Shown piece after piece: positions 33,286-42,159 of a stretch of 64,000 bases of DNA. Every line of letters begins with the position of its first letter. The stretch's first letter is position 1. This stretch comes from CAYSXY01 sp964435165. GTDB taxonomy: Bacteria; Pseudomonadota; Alphaproteobacteria; Rickettsiales; RI-342. A program made the position numbers and the translations under genes. Under the pieces are notes generated by a model. That model was not told the DNA's origin. It ran no database searches and worked only from the letters and a program-made list of their open reading frames with translations. The DNA lies in NCBI GenBank assembly GCA_964435165.1, contig CAYSXY010000004.1:21667-85666 (forward strand). Reading direction: 5' to 3'.

Positions 33286-34095
33286 ATGGCACAACAAAAA
33301 CAAGTTGCGATTATATCCAACCCGACCATTGAAGCGGTCTGTTATCAACTGTTCAAATTTCCAACCGAGGCTGAGGCCGTTGAACGGCTGGAGACCATCA
33401 AAGATTATTTCATTGTCTCTAAAGAGCAGGATAATGAGACGGAGAACCTCTCCGTTAAAATATGGATCAAAGGATTTATGGTCACCGAAGGCGAAGAAAA
33501 GCTGGGTTATCTCGGTAATTTCGCCCTCATGCAATATGCGCTGACCGAAGACGGCAAATACACGCTTTATGCCGAAAAGCTGGAAGTTCCACTACGCACC
33601 CATCCACAAAAACGCTATCCCAAGCATAAACACCCCAATTGGGGTCACCCGGTGCTGCGTAAAATCAAAAAGGGGCATGTTTATCCTACCATTGAGGACG
33701 CCCAGGCCGACTTGCAGCGTCTGCATGAAGAATTCCCGCAAGTGTCCATCCCCACCAATGCCAAGATGTATATCATCATCTACAGCAAGGATGGGCCGGA
33801 AGACAAGCGACCGGTAAAGAAGTTTATTCTTGAAATTCAATTGGTTGATGGCGGCGGCTTCACTATTGAGATTAAAGAGAACACCTATCGCAAAGAGGAT
33901 AACCCGAAAAAAAGCGAAGCGACAGTTGAGCAAAGCGAGGAAGATAAAGAAGCGCAGGGCTACTTTGCCTCCATGGTTGATCTCAAACGCGCCAAGAAAA
34001 ACAAGCGCAACATTCTGGATGAGGTGGCCGAAGCCCGCAAGGCAGAGGAAGAAGATGGCGAGGACGCCCCTCCAGCGGAGTCTTCAGAGCAGTAG
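33286..34095 (+). CDS. Hypothetical cytoplasmic protein
   Basis: The start at 33286 (MAQQKQVAIIS) has GAGG ten bases upstream; a GTG at 33265 and an ATG at 33277 are alternatives. The protein of about 269 residues has two similar halves of beta-rich character: residues 10-110 (FPTEAEAVERLETIKDYFIV) and 115-210 (YPTIEDAQADLQRLHEEFPQV), the shared pattern YPT/FPT-x-E/DA-x(6)-L suggesting an internal duplication. The last 60 residues are charged and probably disordered. No family recognised; it looks like a real conserved gene by its ribosome site and codon use. Confidence 0.55.
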   Translation: MAQQKQVAIISNPTIEAVCYQLFKFPTEAEAVERLETIKDYFIVSKEQDNETENLSVKIWIKGFMVTEGEEKLGYLGNFALMQYALTEDGKYTLYAEKLEVPLRTHPQKRYPKHKHPNWGHPVLRKIKKGHVYPTIEDAQADLQRLHEEFPQVSIPTNAKMYIIIYSKDGPEDKRPVKKFILEIQLVDGGGFTIEIKENTYRKEDNPKKSEATVEQSEEDKEAQGYFASMVDLKRAKKNKRNILDEVAEARKAEEEDGEDAPPAESSEQ

Positions 34096-34250
34096 GTCGC
34101 TCCAACCAGCCCTTGATAAATAACGCTTTTCAGCGCCCTGTCATGATGGCGTCATGATTTTTCTGTATCATTGGCAATGAGTCTTTGGTTTTGTGTATGC
34201 AAACCATGAGACGCTTAGTCCAAATAGGTTGAAAAGTTTATATATGCTCA

Positions 34251-34661
34251 ATGTCTGGTAAAATTGTACTTGGACCCGAATTCTGGCAAGCGATGCAACT
34301 CGAGAATGCCTTGAAGCGGATGCACGATATCGTGCTGAACCATCCGCTCAAGGACGGTAAGGCCGTGTTGGAGTTCCGGCGCGGCGAGGACAATCAAGAG
34401 TCAGTGCGTTTGCTGAACGTGATTCTCGGTTGCACGGGCTTATCGATCACGTTGGATGCTATTATGGCATTCCAGCCCGGGGAGAGCATCACGGTTCCCG
34501 TGAACAGCTCCCCTTTGATCGATCAGTGGCCCGTGCCGCTGGAATTCGATGATAGCCTGATTTTCGCCGTAGCAGCAGAAGAGAACGAAACACTCGTTCT
34601 CGAATTCTACGGCGACGAAGAATCGGTGACCGTTATCGCCTACGGCGTAACAGTCAGTTAA
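34251..34661 (+). CDS. Hypothetical protein, 136 residues
   Basis: A small acidic protein with predicted mixed fold: FWQAMQLENALKRMHDIVLN helix, VLEFRRGEDN strand, and a beta-rich end ETLVLEFYGDEESVTVIAYG. There is no signal or membrane helix and no clear ribosome site. I do not recognise it. It stands alone before the repeat-rich gap 34662-35197. Confidence 0.45.
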   Translation: MSGKIVLGPEFWQAMQLENALKRMHDIVLNHPLKDGKAVLEFRRGEDNQESVRLLNVILGCTGLSITLDAIMAFQPGESITVPVNSSPLIDQWPVPLEFDDSLIFAVAAEENETLVLEFYGDEESVTVIAYGVTVS

Positions 34662-34819
34662 CCTAATTCTGGGAGGTGGTGTGAACGTTTTGTTCATGCC
34701 TCCTCATCGTTTTTCTCTCTACTTATTCAGCCATCACTTGTTGCTATCATGATTGCTCGCTAATGGATCCTTGCCTGTGCGGCTGCGCCGCTGCGCTCGG
34801 GATGACGATTTATTCTTGG

Positions 34820-34977
34820 TGTCATCCCGGAATGCGAGTTAACAGCCCTGAGCCGCGCCTCATGGAATTGTGAATACAATTCCGGAGGCAATCAAACAAT
34901 CATGAGCATATCCGGGAATCCATCCCTCACCACGACGAAACCCATCAGTAGCCGGGCAAGCAGGCCCGGCGTGTCAT
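34820..34977 (+). repeat. R1 repeat interrupted by an inverted R2 copy
   Basis: The R1 ends (TGTCATCCCGGAATGCG at 34820 and GAGCATATCCGGGAATCCATC to GGCGTGTCAT at 34977) match the intact R1 at 32610. Between them, at about 34838-34901, is an extra segment with AGCCCTGAGC, CGCCTCATG, a perfect 8-bp hairpin GGAATTGT/ACAATTCC (34864-34883) and CGGAGGCA, which is R2 on the minus strand. This is a nested insertion. Confidence 0.72.
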
Positions 34978-34991
34978 CATACCTGATATCT

Positions 34992-35018
34992 GGATTCCGG
35001 CATTCGCCGGAATGACAA
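34992..35018 (+). repeat. R3 repeat, variant copy
   Basis: GGATTCCGGCATTCGCCGG followed by AATGACAA. A hairpin-forming unit related to the R3 copies at 22971 and 35047; a partial GTTCGCCGGAATGGCAT follows at 35084-35100. Confidence 0.55.
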
Positions 35019-35046
35019 TATTTCTATCATTTTGCGCGATAAGGTT

Positions 35047-35076
35047 GGATTCGCCGGTTAAACCGGCGAATGACAA
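35047..35076 (+). repeat. R3 repeat, copy 2
   Basis: GGATTCGCCGGTTAAACCGG followed by CGAATGACAA, two changes from the copy at 22971-23000. It lies in the repeat-filled gap before alaS. Confidence 0.65.
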
Positions 35077-35197
35077 TAACAACGTTCGCCGGAATGGCAT
35101 TGAGGTAGACATGGTCGACTACGCAGCAGCGCTTGTCTGGCCTTGCACAATCGATTAGAAGAAGGGTTGACTAACATTTTGCTTTGAGCCACACCCG

Positions 35198-38008
35198 ATG
35201 ACTACGACCGTCAATGACATTCGCCGCAACTTCCTCTCCTATTTTGAGTGCAAAGACCACCGAGTGCAGCCATCCAGCCCCTTGGTGCCGCAGAATGACC
35301 CGACGTTGATGTTCACCAATGCCGGGATGGTGCCGTTTAAGCATATCTTCACCGGCGCAGAGACACCGCCTGCCCCACGCGCCACCACCAGCCAGAAATG
35401 CGTGCGCGCCGGGGGCAAGCATAATGATCTGGACAATGTCGGTTACACGGCGCGGCATCACACATTTTTTGAGATGCTCGGCAATTTCTCTTTCGGTGAT
35501 TATTTTAAGGAAAGCGCCATTGCCTTTGCCTGGGAATTGCTGACCAAGGATTTTGGCCTGCCGCAGGACAAGCTGTTTGTTACTGTCTATCACACCGATG
35601 ACGAAGCCTTTGAGCTGTGGCGCAAGATTAGCCGCTTGCCGGAGAGCAAAATTCTGCGGGTGCCGACCAATGATAATTTCTGGAGCATGGGCGATACTGG
35701 CCCGTGCGGGCCATGTTCGGAAGTGTTTTATGACCATGGCGAAGGCATCGAAGGCAAGTGGGCGCTGGATAAAGACGGGAGCGACCTGTTTGAAGACCGC
35801 TTTATTGAGATATGGAATCTCGTCTTCATGCAATATGAGCAGGTGGATAGCGAGACGCGTATTGACCTGCCCAAGCCATCCATCGACACCGGCATGGGGC
35901 TGGAGCGCATCGCCGCTGTGCTGCAGGGGGTGCATGATAATTATGACACGGATTTGTTCGTCAGCCTGATTGATGCGGCTGAGGACGCGGTGAAAGCAAC
36001 AGTGACGCCGACAAATCATGCCTCCTTCAAAGTAATTGCCGACCATTTGCGCTCCTCCTGCTTTTTGATGGCCGACGGCGTCACGCCCTCCAATGAAGGG
36101 CGCGGCTATGTGCTGCGACGGATTATGCGCCGGGCCATGCGCCACGCCCATATTCTGGGTAGCAAAGACCCGCTGATGCACCGGCTGGTGCCGTCGCTGA
36201 TTCATGAGATGGGTGCCGCCTACCCTGAACTGGGCCGGGCCGAGGCGCTGATGACCGAGACATTGAAAAATGAAGAGACGCGCTTTCGCGAGACATTGGC
36301 GCGGGGGTTGCATTTGCTGGAAGAAGAAACCGGCACGCTAGCCTCCGGCAAAGCACTGCCGGGTGATGTCGCCTTCAAACTATATGACACCTATGGATTT
36401 CCAGTTGATCTGACCGCTGATATTCTGCGAGGCCAAGGGCGAGAGGTGGATATGGCAGGCTTTGATGCCGCCATGGCCGAGCAGAAAGCCCGCGCCCGCG
36501 CCGCCTGGAGTGGGTCGGGGGGCAAATTTGTTGAGCAACTCTGGTACGAAATATCTAACCAGCATGGAAAGACTAATTTTACTGGTTATGAAGAATTGGA
36601 AACCATAGGTAAAATTCTTACTTTTGGTGACCCAAGAGATTTTCGTGCAGAGACTGATGAGGAACAAGTTGTTGGGCAATTTACAGCCGCAGGAGGCGTT
36701 CGTCTCGAAGCAGGTGAACCCATATTGATTATAACTGATAGAACCCCATTTTATGGCGAATCAGGCGGACAGATTGGCGATCAAGGTGTGATCTCAGTGC
36801 GCGACGAGAATGGAGCCGTTATAAAGATTACAGATACCCAGAAACCAATTGAAGACATTATTGTTCACTACGGCACGGTAGTACAATCCGGGTTAATTTA
36901 TACTAATGTAGAAGTTACGCTTTCTGTTGAGGTGTCACGACGCAATCGCCTGCGAGCGAATCATTCAGCCACACACCTGCTGCATAAGGCACTGCGCGAT
37001 GTGCTGGGCGAGCATGTGACGCAGCAAGGCTCATTGGTGGCAGAAGATAAGCTGCGCTTTGACATCTCGCACGCCAAGCCGCTAACCGCAGAAAAAATCC
37101 AGCAGGTAGAACGCAGAGTGAATCATATGATCTGGTCGAATAGCGAGGTGAACACACGCATCAGCACGCCGGAAGAGGCGCAGAAAGCGGGCGCTCTGGC
37201 GTTGTTTGGCGAGAAATATGGCGATGAAGTGCGCGTGGTGAGCATGGGTGTTCAAGGCAATGGAGACAACAAAGAAGGAGGCCAGCAGGCCGATCCAGCC
37301 TTGAGCTCCGCCTCATGTGCGAGTCAGCAGACGAGCACGGAGGCATATTCAATAGAACTTTGCGGTGGTACGCATGTGGCGCGCACGGGCGATATTGGCC
37401 TGTTCAAAATTACCGAGCAATCCGCCGTGGCCGCTGGTGTGCGACGGCTCGAAGCGGTGACGGGCGATGCCGCCTTTATCCACCTCACCGGGCAGGAAGC
37501 ACGACTCAGGCAAGCTGCCGATGCACTCAAAACCTCCCCTGCCGAACTGCCAGAGCGGGTCCGTGCACTGGTGGCTGAGCGCAAGCAGTTGGAACGCCAG
37601 CTGGCGGATGTGAAAAAGCAATTGGCACTGGGCGGCAGTCAACAGGCTGCCAATGGAGCAGACAATGCGGTGGAGACCATCGGCAACACAAAATTTATGG
37701 GCAAAATTGTCGCGGACATTCCGGCAAAGGAACTGAAAGGGATGGCAGACAGCCTGAAGAAGCAACTCGGCTCCGGCGTTGTCGCGCTGCTTGCAACTGA
37801 TTCAGACAAAGGGAAGCTATCGATTGTGGTTGGGGTGACCGATGATTTGACTGGCAGCACCAGTGCGGTGGAGTTAGTCAAGGCTGCCTCGGAGGCGGCA
37901 GGTGGCAAGGGCGGCGGCGGCCGGCCAGACATGGCTCAGGCCGGCAGCCCGGATGCCGGAAAAGCCGCCGATGCTTTGGCTGCGGTAAGACAACGATTGG
38001 CTTCTTAA
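35198..38008 (+). CDS. alaS: Alanyl-tRNA synthetase with in-frame repeat insertion
   Basis: AlaRS charges tRNA-Ala and clears mischarged Ser/Gly. The 936-residue protein has the class II core (FTNAGMVPFK, RLPESKILRVP, GMGLERIAAVLQG), the editing domain with HSATH and ELCGGTH (Cys 722) and a C-Ala domain with the glycine-rich RGGGRPDMAQAG-type end (GGGGRPDMAQAG). Residues 685-716 are an extra Ser/Gln/Ala-rich loop between VRVVSMG and YSIELCGGTH, where the family normally has one or two residues; its DNA is an R2 repeat. Bases about 36536-36945 are clearly more AT-rich than the rest, with AGA and ATA codons, and may be a recombined patch. Both features keep the frame and all catalytic motifs. 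Confidence 0.97.
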   Translation: MTTTVNDIRRNFLSYFECKDHRVQPSSPLVPQNDPTLMFTNAGMVPFKHIFTGAETPPAPRATTSQKCVRAGGKHNDLDNVGYTARHHTFFEMLGNFSFGDYFKESAIAFAWELLTKDFGLPQDKLFVTVYHTDDEAFELWRKISRLPESKILRVPTNDNFWSMGDTGPCGPCSEVFYDHGEGIEGKWALDKDGSDLFEDRFIEIWNLVFMQYEQVDSETRIDLPKPSIDTGMGLERIAAVLQGVHDNYDTDLFVSLIDAAEDAVKATVTPTNHASFKVIADHLRSSCFLMADGVTPSNEGRGYVLRRIMRRAMRHAHILGSKDPLMHRLVPSLIHEMGAAYPELGRAEALMTETLKNEETRFRETLARGLHLLEEETGTLASGKALPGDVAFKLYDTYGFPVDLTADILRGQGREVDMAGFDAAMAEQKARARAAWSGSGGKFVEQLWYEISNQHGKTNFTGYEELETIGKILTFGDPRDFRAETDEEQVVGQFTAAGGVRLEAGEPILIITDRTPFYGESGGQIGDQGVISVRDENGAVIKITDTQKPIEDIIVHYGTVVQSGLIYTNVEVTLSVEVSRRNRLRANHSATHLLHKALRDVLGEHVTQQGSLVAEDKLRFDISHAKPLTAEKIQQVERRVNHMIWSNSEVNTRISTPEEAQKAGALALFGEKYGDEVRVVSMGVQGNGDNKEGGQQADPALSSASCASQQTSTEAYSIELCGGTHVARTGDIGLFKITEQSAVAAGVRRLEAVTGDAAFIHLTGQEARLRQAADALKTSPAELPERVRALVAERKQLERQLADVKKQLALGGSQQAANGADNAVETIGNTKFMGKIVADIPAKELKGMADSLKKQLGSGVVALLATDSDKGKLSIVVGVTDDLTGSTSAVELVKAASEAAGGKGGGGRPDMAQAGSPDAGKAADALAAVRQRLAS
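37250..37345 (-). repeat. R2 repeat inserted in frame within alaS
   Basis: The core 37297-37345 reads AGCCTTGAGCTCCGCCTCAT, GTGCGAGTCAGCAGACGAGC, ACGGAGGCA. Its reverse complement matches the R2 copy at 45179-45250 almost base for base over CCGTGCTCGT(C)CTGCTGACTC, GCACAT, AGCTCAAGGCTG and the final GGCCTC. The 96 bases add 32 codons without a stop. GTGC/GCAC arms form an imperfect hairpin. Confidence 0.85.
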
Positions 38009-38073
38009 CTCAATTAACTTTTTGTTAGCGCTACCCTAGCATAGCTAAGGTAGAAAAATGTGAGGTAACTACC

Positions 38074-39525
38074 ATGACTGAGAATACTCCCATCACTGTG
38101 GCATTTGGCGATGGTATCGGCCCGGAAATTATGGATGCCACGCTGCATGTGCTGCGTGAAGCCGAAGCGAAAGTGCATTTCGATACGATTGAGGTTGGTG
38201 CGAAGGTTTATGAAAAAGGCCACACATCCGGCATTAGTGATGAAGGGTGGCAGTCAATCTTTGCGAATAAGATTATCCTCAAAGCGCCGATCACCACCCC
38301 ACAGGGTGGCGGCTATAAGAGCCTGAATGTGACCATGCGAAAAACACTCGGCCTGTTTGCCAATGTGCGCCCTTGCGTGTCTTATCATCCTTATGTCAAC
38401 ACGCCCCACCCGGAGATGAATCTGGTCATCGTGCGTGAGAATGAAGAAGACCTCTATGCCGGTATTGAACATCGTCAGACGGATGACGTGTTCCAGAGCC
38501 TCAAGCTCATCACCCGCCCCGGCTCTGAGCGCATTATGCGCTACGCGTTTGATTATGCGGTGCGAAACGGACGCAAAAAAGTCACCTGCATGTCAAAAGA
38601 CAACATCATGAAGCTGACGGATGGGGCATTCCACGCCATTTTTGACGAGGTGGCCAAGGAATATCCGGACATCGAGAATGAGCATTATATTATTGATATC
38701 GGCACGGCGCGCGTGGCCAGCAAGCCGCAAATTTTTGACGTGATTGTGACGGAAAATCTCTATGGCGATATTATTTCCGATGTGGCGGCAGAAATTTCCG
38801 GCTCGGTTGGGCTGGCAGGCTCGGCCAATATTGGCCGGGAGTATGCGATGTTTGAAGCAATTCACGGCTCCGCCCCGGATATTGCCGGGCAGCAGCTAGC
38901 AAACCCCTCAGGGCTGCTCAATGCTGCGGTGATGATGCTGGTGCATATCGGCCAGCCGGAAGTGGCCACGACCATTCACAATGCCTGGCTGCGCACCATT
39001 GAAGATGGCGAACATACGGCCGATATTTATTCTGACGATAAAAGCCAGAATAAGCTAGCGACTCAGGCATTTGCCGAAGCCGTGGTGGCGCGCTTAGGCC
39101 AGATGCCGCAGCAATTTGATGTGGTGAAATATGAGCATTCGCCCAGCAATGATAATTCCATTCGCATTACCGAGCGCCCACCGGCGAAGAAAGAGCTGGT
39201 TGGGGTGGATATGTTCCTCCATGCGCGGGGGAGAACCGCGCAGGATATTGGCCCGGTGATTGAAAAGCTGGCGCCGCAAGGCATGCGCCTGCGCCTGATG
39301 ACGAATCGCGGCCTTAAAGTCTGGCCGGACCCGGTGGCGGGTTTGGAATATGCCGACCATTGGCGCTGCCGGTTTGTGGCAGCCAATGATGGTCAGTCTG
39401 TTGATCATGGGCAGATCATCAGCCTGCTCACCCGTGCGAAAGAAGAAGGCTTTGATTTCATCAAAACGGAAAATTTATACACGTTTGATGGCGAGTTGGG
39501 ATATTCGCTAGCGCAGGGAGAGTAG
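38074..39525 (+). CDS. icd: Isocitrate dehydrogenase, NAD-type with C-terminal domain
   Basis: Isocitrate dehydrogenase makes 2-oxoglutarate in the TCA cycle. The 483-residue chain has the isopropylmalate/isocitrate dehydrogenase core (TPQGGGYKSLNVTMRKTLGLFANVRP, IVRENEEDLYAGIEH, VTENLYGDIISDVAAEI, FEAIHGSAPDIAGQ) and an extra C-terminal domain of about 130 residues, as in Thermus and Rickettsia enzymes. It follows alaS at 65 bases. A second isocitrate dehydrogenase of a different class is at 42160. Confidence 0.92.
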   Translation: MTENTPITVAFGDGIGPEIMDATLHVLREAEAKVHFDTIEVGAKVYEKGHTSGISDEGWQSIFANKIILKAPITTPQGGGYKSLNVTMRKTLGLFANVRPCVSYHPYVNTPHPEMNLVIVRENEEDLYAGIEHRQTDDVFQSLKLITRPGSERIMRYAFDYAVRNGRKKVTCMSKDNIMKLTDGAFHAIFDEVAKEYPDIENEHYIIDIGTARVASKPQIFDVIVTENLYGDIISDVAAEISGSVGLAGSANIGREYAMFEAIHGSAPDIAGQQLANPSGLLNAAVMMLVHIGQPEVATTIHNAWLRTIEDGEHTADIYSDDKSQNKLATQAFAEAVVARLGQMPQQFDVVKYEHSPSNDNSIRITERPPAKKELVGVDMFLHARGRTAQDIGPVIEKLAPQGMRLRLMTNRGLKVWPDPVAGLEYADHWRCRFVAANDGQSVDHGQIISLLTRAKEEGFDFIKTENLYTFDGELGYSLAQGE

Positions 39526-39536
39526 TTTTTCACGCT

Positions 39537-40199
39537 ATGGCGTTACGTCGGCTGTTTCGCTGGATACGTCATGCAGTTATTGCCTATTGCACCATTGTGA
39601 TTGGCCTGACGATTCTCTATCTCATGGTGCCGCCGGTCTCCACCCTCATGGCATGGCGATGGGTCACAGGCAGCGAGGTGTCACGCCAGTTCGTACCTTT
39701 GGAGGAGACGAGCATTCATGTGGTATCCTCTGTCATCGTGGCGGAGGATAGCCGGTTCTGTGAGCATCATGGGGTCGACTGGCAGGCAATGGGCGATGTC
39801 ATAGACGGTATGGCAGATGGAGAGCGGCCGCGTGGCGCCTCTACCCTGTCCATGCAGGTAGTGAAGAACCTGTTTCTCTGGCCGCAGCGCTCCTACATCC
39901 GCAAAGTTATCGAACTACCGCTGGCATTGATGCTCGACCTTGTCTGGTCTAAACGCCAGATGCTCGAGGTGTATCTCAATATTGCAGAGCTGGGCGACGG
40001 GATATTCGGCATTGACGCCGCGGCGATGCATTATTTCGGCAAAAGTGCCACCACGCTCACTCGGCGGGAAGCGGCGATGCTGGCAGCCTCCCTGCCCGGC
40101 CCGCTTATTCGCAACCCGGATAAACAGACTAGCTTCTTCCGTGAGCAGACGAACCGTATCCTCACACGCTCACGCATGGCCGATACGAATTGCCTTTAA
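39537..40199 (+). CDS. mtgA: Monofunctional peptidoglycan transglycosylase MtgA
   Basis: MtgA polymerises lipid II into glycan strands. The 220-residue protein has one membrane helix (about 14-34) and a GT51 domain with VSSVIVAEDSRFCEHHGVDW (catalytic Glu), RGASTLSMQVVKNLFLWPQRS, RKVIELPLALMLDLVWSKRQMLEVYLNIAELGDGIFGI and REAAMLAASLPGP. No transpeptidase domain follows. It starts 11 bases after icd and converges with the next gene. Confidence 0.95.
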   Translation: MALRRLFRWIRHAVIAYCTIVIGLTILYLMVPPVSTLMAWRWVTGSEVSRQFVPLEETSIHVVSSVIVAEDSRFCEHHGVDWQAMGDVIDGMADGERPRGASTLSMQVVKNLFLWPQRSYIRKVIELPLALMLDLVWSKRQMLEVYLNIAELGDGIFGIDAAAMHYFGKSATTLTRREAAMLAASLPGPLIRNPDKQTSFFREQTNRILTRSRMADTNCL

Positions 40200-40202
40200 G
40201 TG

Positions 40203-41969
40203 TTACCCTGCTAAACGGTCGTTTTCAGCACCATTGGCCGGGCTATGCTGCATCTCCCACACTTGCTGCGCTTGGGGCAACAACTCATCATAGCGCGAAG
40301 AGGTGGTGATGCGCTGCTGGCTGGTCTGTTCAATGGTGTCCAACACATCCATCACTTTTTGCAACTCACTGGCACTGTTGACGCGATAGCGATAATCCTG
40401 ATCGGCATGGGAAGAGCCCGGCGCATAGCACAACTGGTTCGGCACGGCATTAAACTGGCCGGACTCAATGAGCACTGCTCGCGTGTCATGTGCATCACGT
40501 ATGAGGCGTGGCTGACCATCAAGCATCAATTCGCCCGGGAAGATGCTGTCTTTCCAGCCGCTGAAATCGAGCTCAAAATACAGCGTGCCATCCGGCTGAA
40601 TCATCTTCACCCCATCAATGCGCGCGACTCGCTCTGCGACTGCCTGCACATTGTCGCGCAGCGTTTGGCGCAGCCATTCCAGATAGCGATCACCAAAGAG
40701 AATTTGTGCCTGGGCACGAGCCAGATTGTTGAGGAAGATATCTGTGCCTTCCACCATGTTATAATCGGCGGTCACATGCCCGCCATTGGTCGACATGTAA
40801 TTGCGTGCCTGCTGCAGCACACGATCGTTCATGCACGCGACCCAGCCGACACGAATGCCCGGCGCACCAAACTCTTTAGATTGCGAACGGGTTGAGGCCA
40901 GAAATCCCTCACGCATCAGTTGCGCTTCATTACTCTCACGTTGTTGGTCTGGTGCGCCTTCCTGCAACTGCAATTTGCCGTACGGGTCATCGTCAATCAG
41001 CAAAAAGTCAAGGCGTTGATAATCGGGAAAGCGCTCCTCATCACCGGTTTCAGCAATACGCGCTTCTTTCAATTGACGGGCATGTTCTAAAAAACGCCCC
41101 ATCACCACGTCGCGCTCTTCTGCGCTCGGGAATTGCTTGGTGCTTGGGTTGTTACCCATAATCGCCCCGCGTGCCTGCGGGTAGGCGTTCAAGGCTGCAT
41201 CCACCATCTCAAGAGAGGGATACCCTGCATCACCCATCGGCACTTCCACAACCTCGACTCCTTCGGGTATGGCATCAAACACGGTCGGCCATGCCGGCAC
41301 AAACACCAGCACGACATCACCGGGGTAGATTTCTTCTGCCACGGTTGCATTGCGTGCAGCCTCCGGCAATTGTGCCAGTTGATCTTCACCCACTAACTCC
41401 GAGATTGGCTGGTGACGCTCGATACGCGGCGTAAAGCTGGAGCCTAATTGGTGAATGATGGGTTTGACGCCGCCAGCCACATGAATATGGTCCGCATCGA
41501 CAATGCCTTGCATGCCGGTATCTTCTGCAAAGCGCCAGGCGGCAGCTTCGCGAAAATATTCTGTGACATTGCCCTTGATATATTGGTCGCTGCCTGCCGT
41601 TTTGTAGCGTTTATCTTCCGGCTGCGCTGCGTGAGCCTCTTTCAACTGATGGCGCAGCAACTGGCTCCAGGTCCAGCCCTGTTGTTCGGCAATGACCGCA
41701 TCCTCATAGGCCAGTTCCGCAAACAGATCTTCCGCCGGAACAATCGCTTCACCCGGCGTAAAGCCTTTGGGCCACTGCCCGGCACCATAATCCTTTACCT
41801 CAATACCAGCCACCCTGGCATAATCCGCTTCCTTGCCGACATTCATGGTCGGTGAGCCGCGATCGGCATGCTGGCCAGTCCAGGTAGAATAGCCATTATC
41901 CTGCATCACGGCCGATGATTCATACGGAGCTGTCACCACATGGTGGTTGGCGTTTAATAGCTGACTCAT
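40203..41969 (-). CDS. Divergent PLP-dependent aminotransferase-like protein
   Basis: A 588-residue protein, about 180 longer than ordinary class I aminotransferases. The fold-type I landmarks are visible: LLIDDDPYGKLQ (Asp and Tyr that hold the cofactor), RSQSKEFGAPGIRVGW (Schiff-base Lys followed by the phosphate-binding Arg) and GAIMGNNPSTKQFPS for the NPxNPTG region. The N-terminal 150 residues and inserts have no clear counterpart. Substrate unknown. CCATGAGTCAGC start is preceded by AAAGAGAGGCGCTG. It stands alone between mtgA and the second icd, converging on mtgA. Confidence 0.65.
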   Translation of the reverse strand: MSQLLNANHHVVTAPYESSAVMQDNGYSTWTGQHADRGSPTMNVGKEADYARVAGIEVKDYGAGQWPKGFTPGEAIVPAEDLFAELAYEDAVIAEQQGWTWSQLLRHQLKEAHAAQPEDKRYKTAGSDQYIKGNVTEYFREAAAWRFAEDTGMQGIVDADHIHVAGGVKPIIHQLGSSFTPRIERHQPISELVGEDQLAQLPEAARNATVAEEIYPGDVVLVFVPAWPTVFDAIPEGVEVVEVPMGDAGYPSLEMVDAALNAYPQARGAIMGNNPSTKQFPSAEERDVVMGRFLEHARQLKEARIAETGDEERFPDYQRLDFLLIDDDPYGKLQLQEGAPDQQRESNEAQLMREGFLASTRSQSKEFGAPGIRVGWVACMNDRVLQQARNYMSTNGGHVTADYNMVEGTDIFLNNLARAQAQILFGDRYLEWLRQTLRDNVQAVAERVARIDGVKMIQPDGTLYFELDFSGWKDSIFPGELMLDGQPRLIRDAHDTRAVLIESGQFNAVPNQLCYAPGSSHADQDYRYRVNSASELQKVMDVLDTIEQTSQQRITTSSRYDELLPQAQQVWEMQHSPANGAENDRLAG

Positions 41970-42159
41970 GGCAGCGCCTCTCTTTTTTGTTTATTTATTA
42001 ACTAATTCATCTGTTAACCAAAAGCCATTAGCGGATGGCCAGAGAGGCGTCAAGTCGTTTACCCAGCACTGTATTTCATGATTCAACCATTGTGTTGCTT
42101 TAGCCAATCGCGTATCTCTGTGATTCTTTGACTCTAATGCGGTGAAACGAGGGCGGCAG

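Noticed and set aside
35171..36313. A 380-codon minus-strand frame across the start of alaS
   Set aside because: It is antisense to a certain gene, rich in His, Gln and Arg as shadow frames are, and has no family signature.
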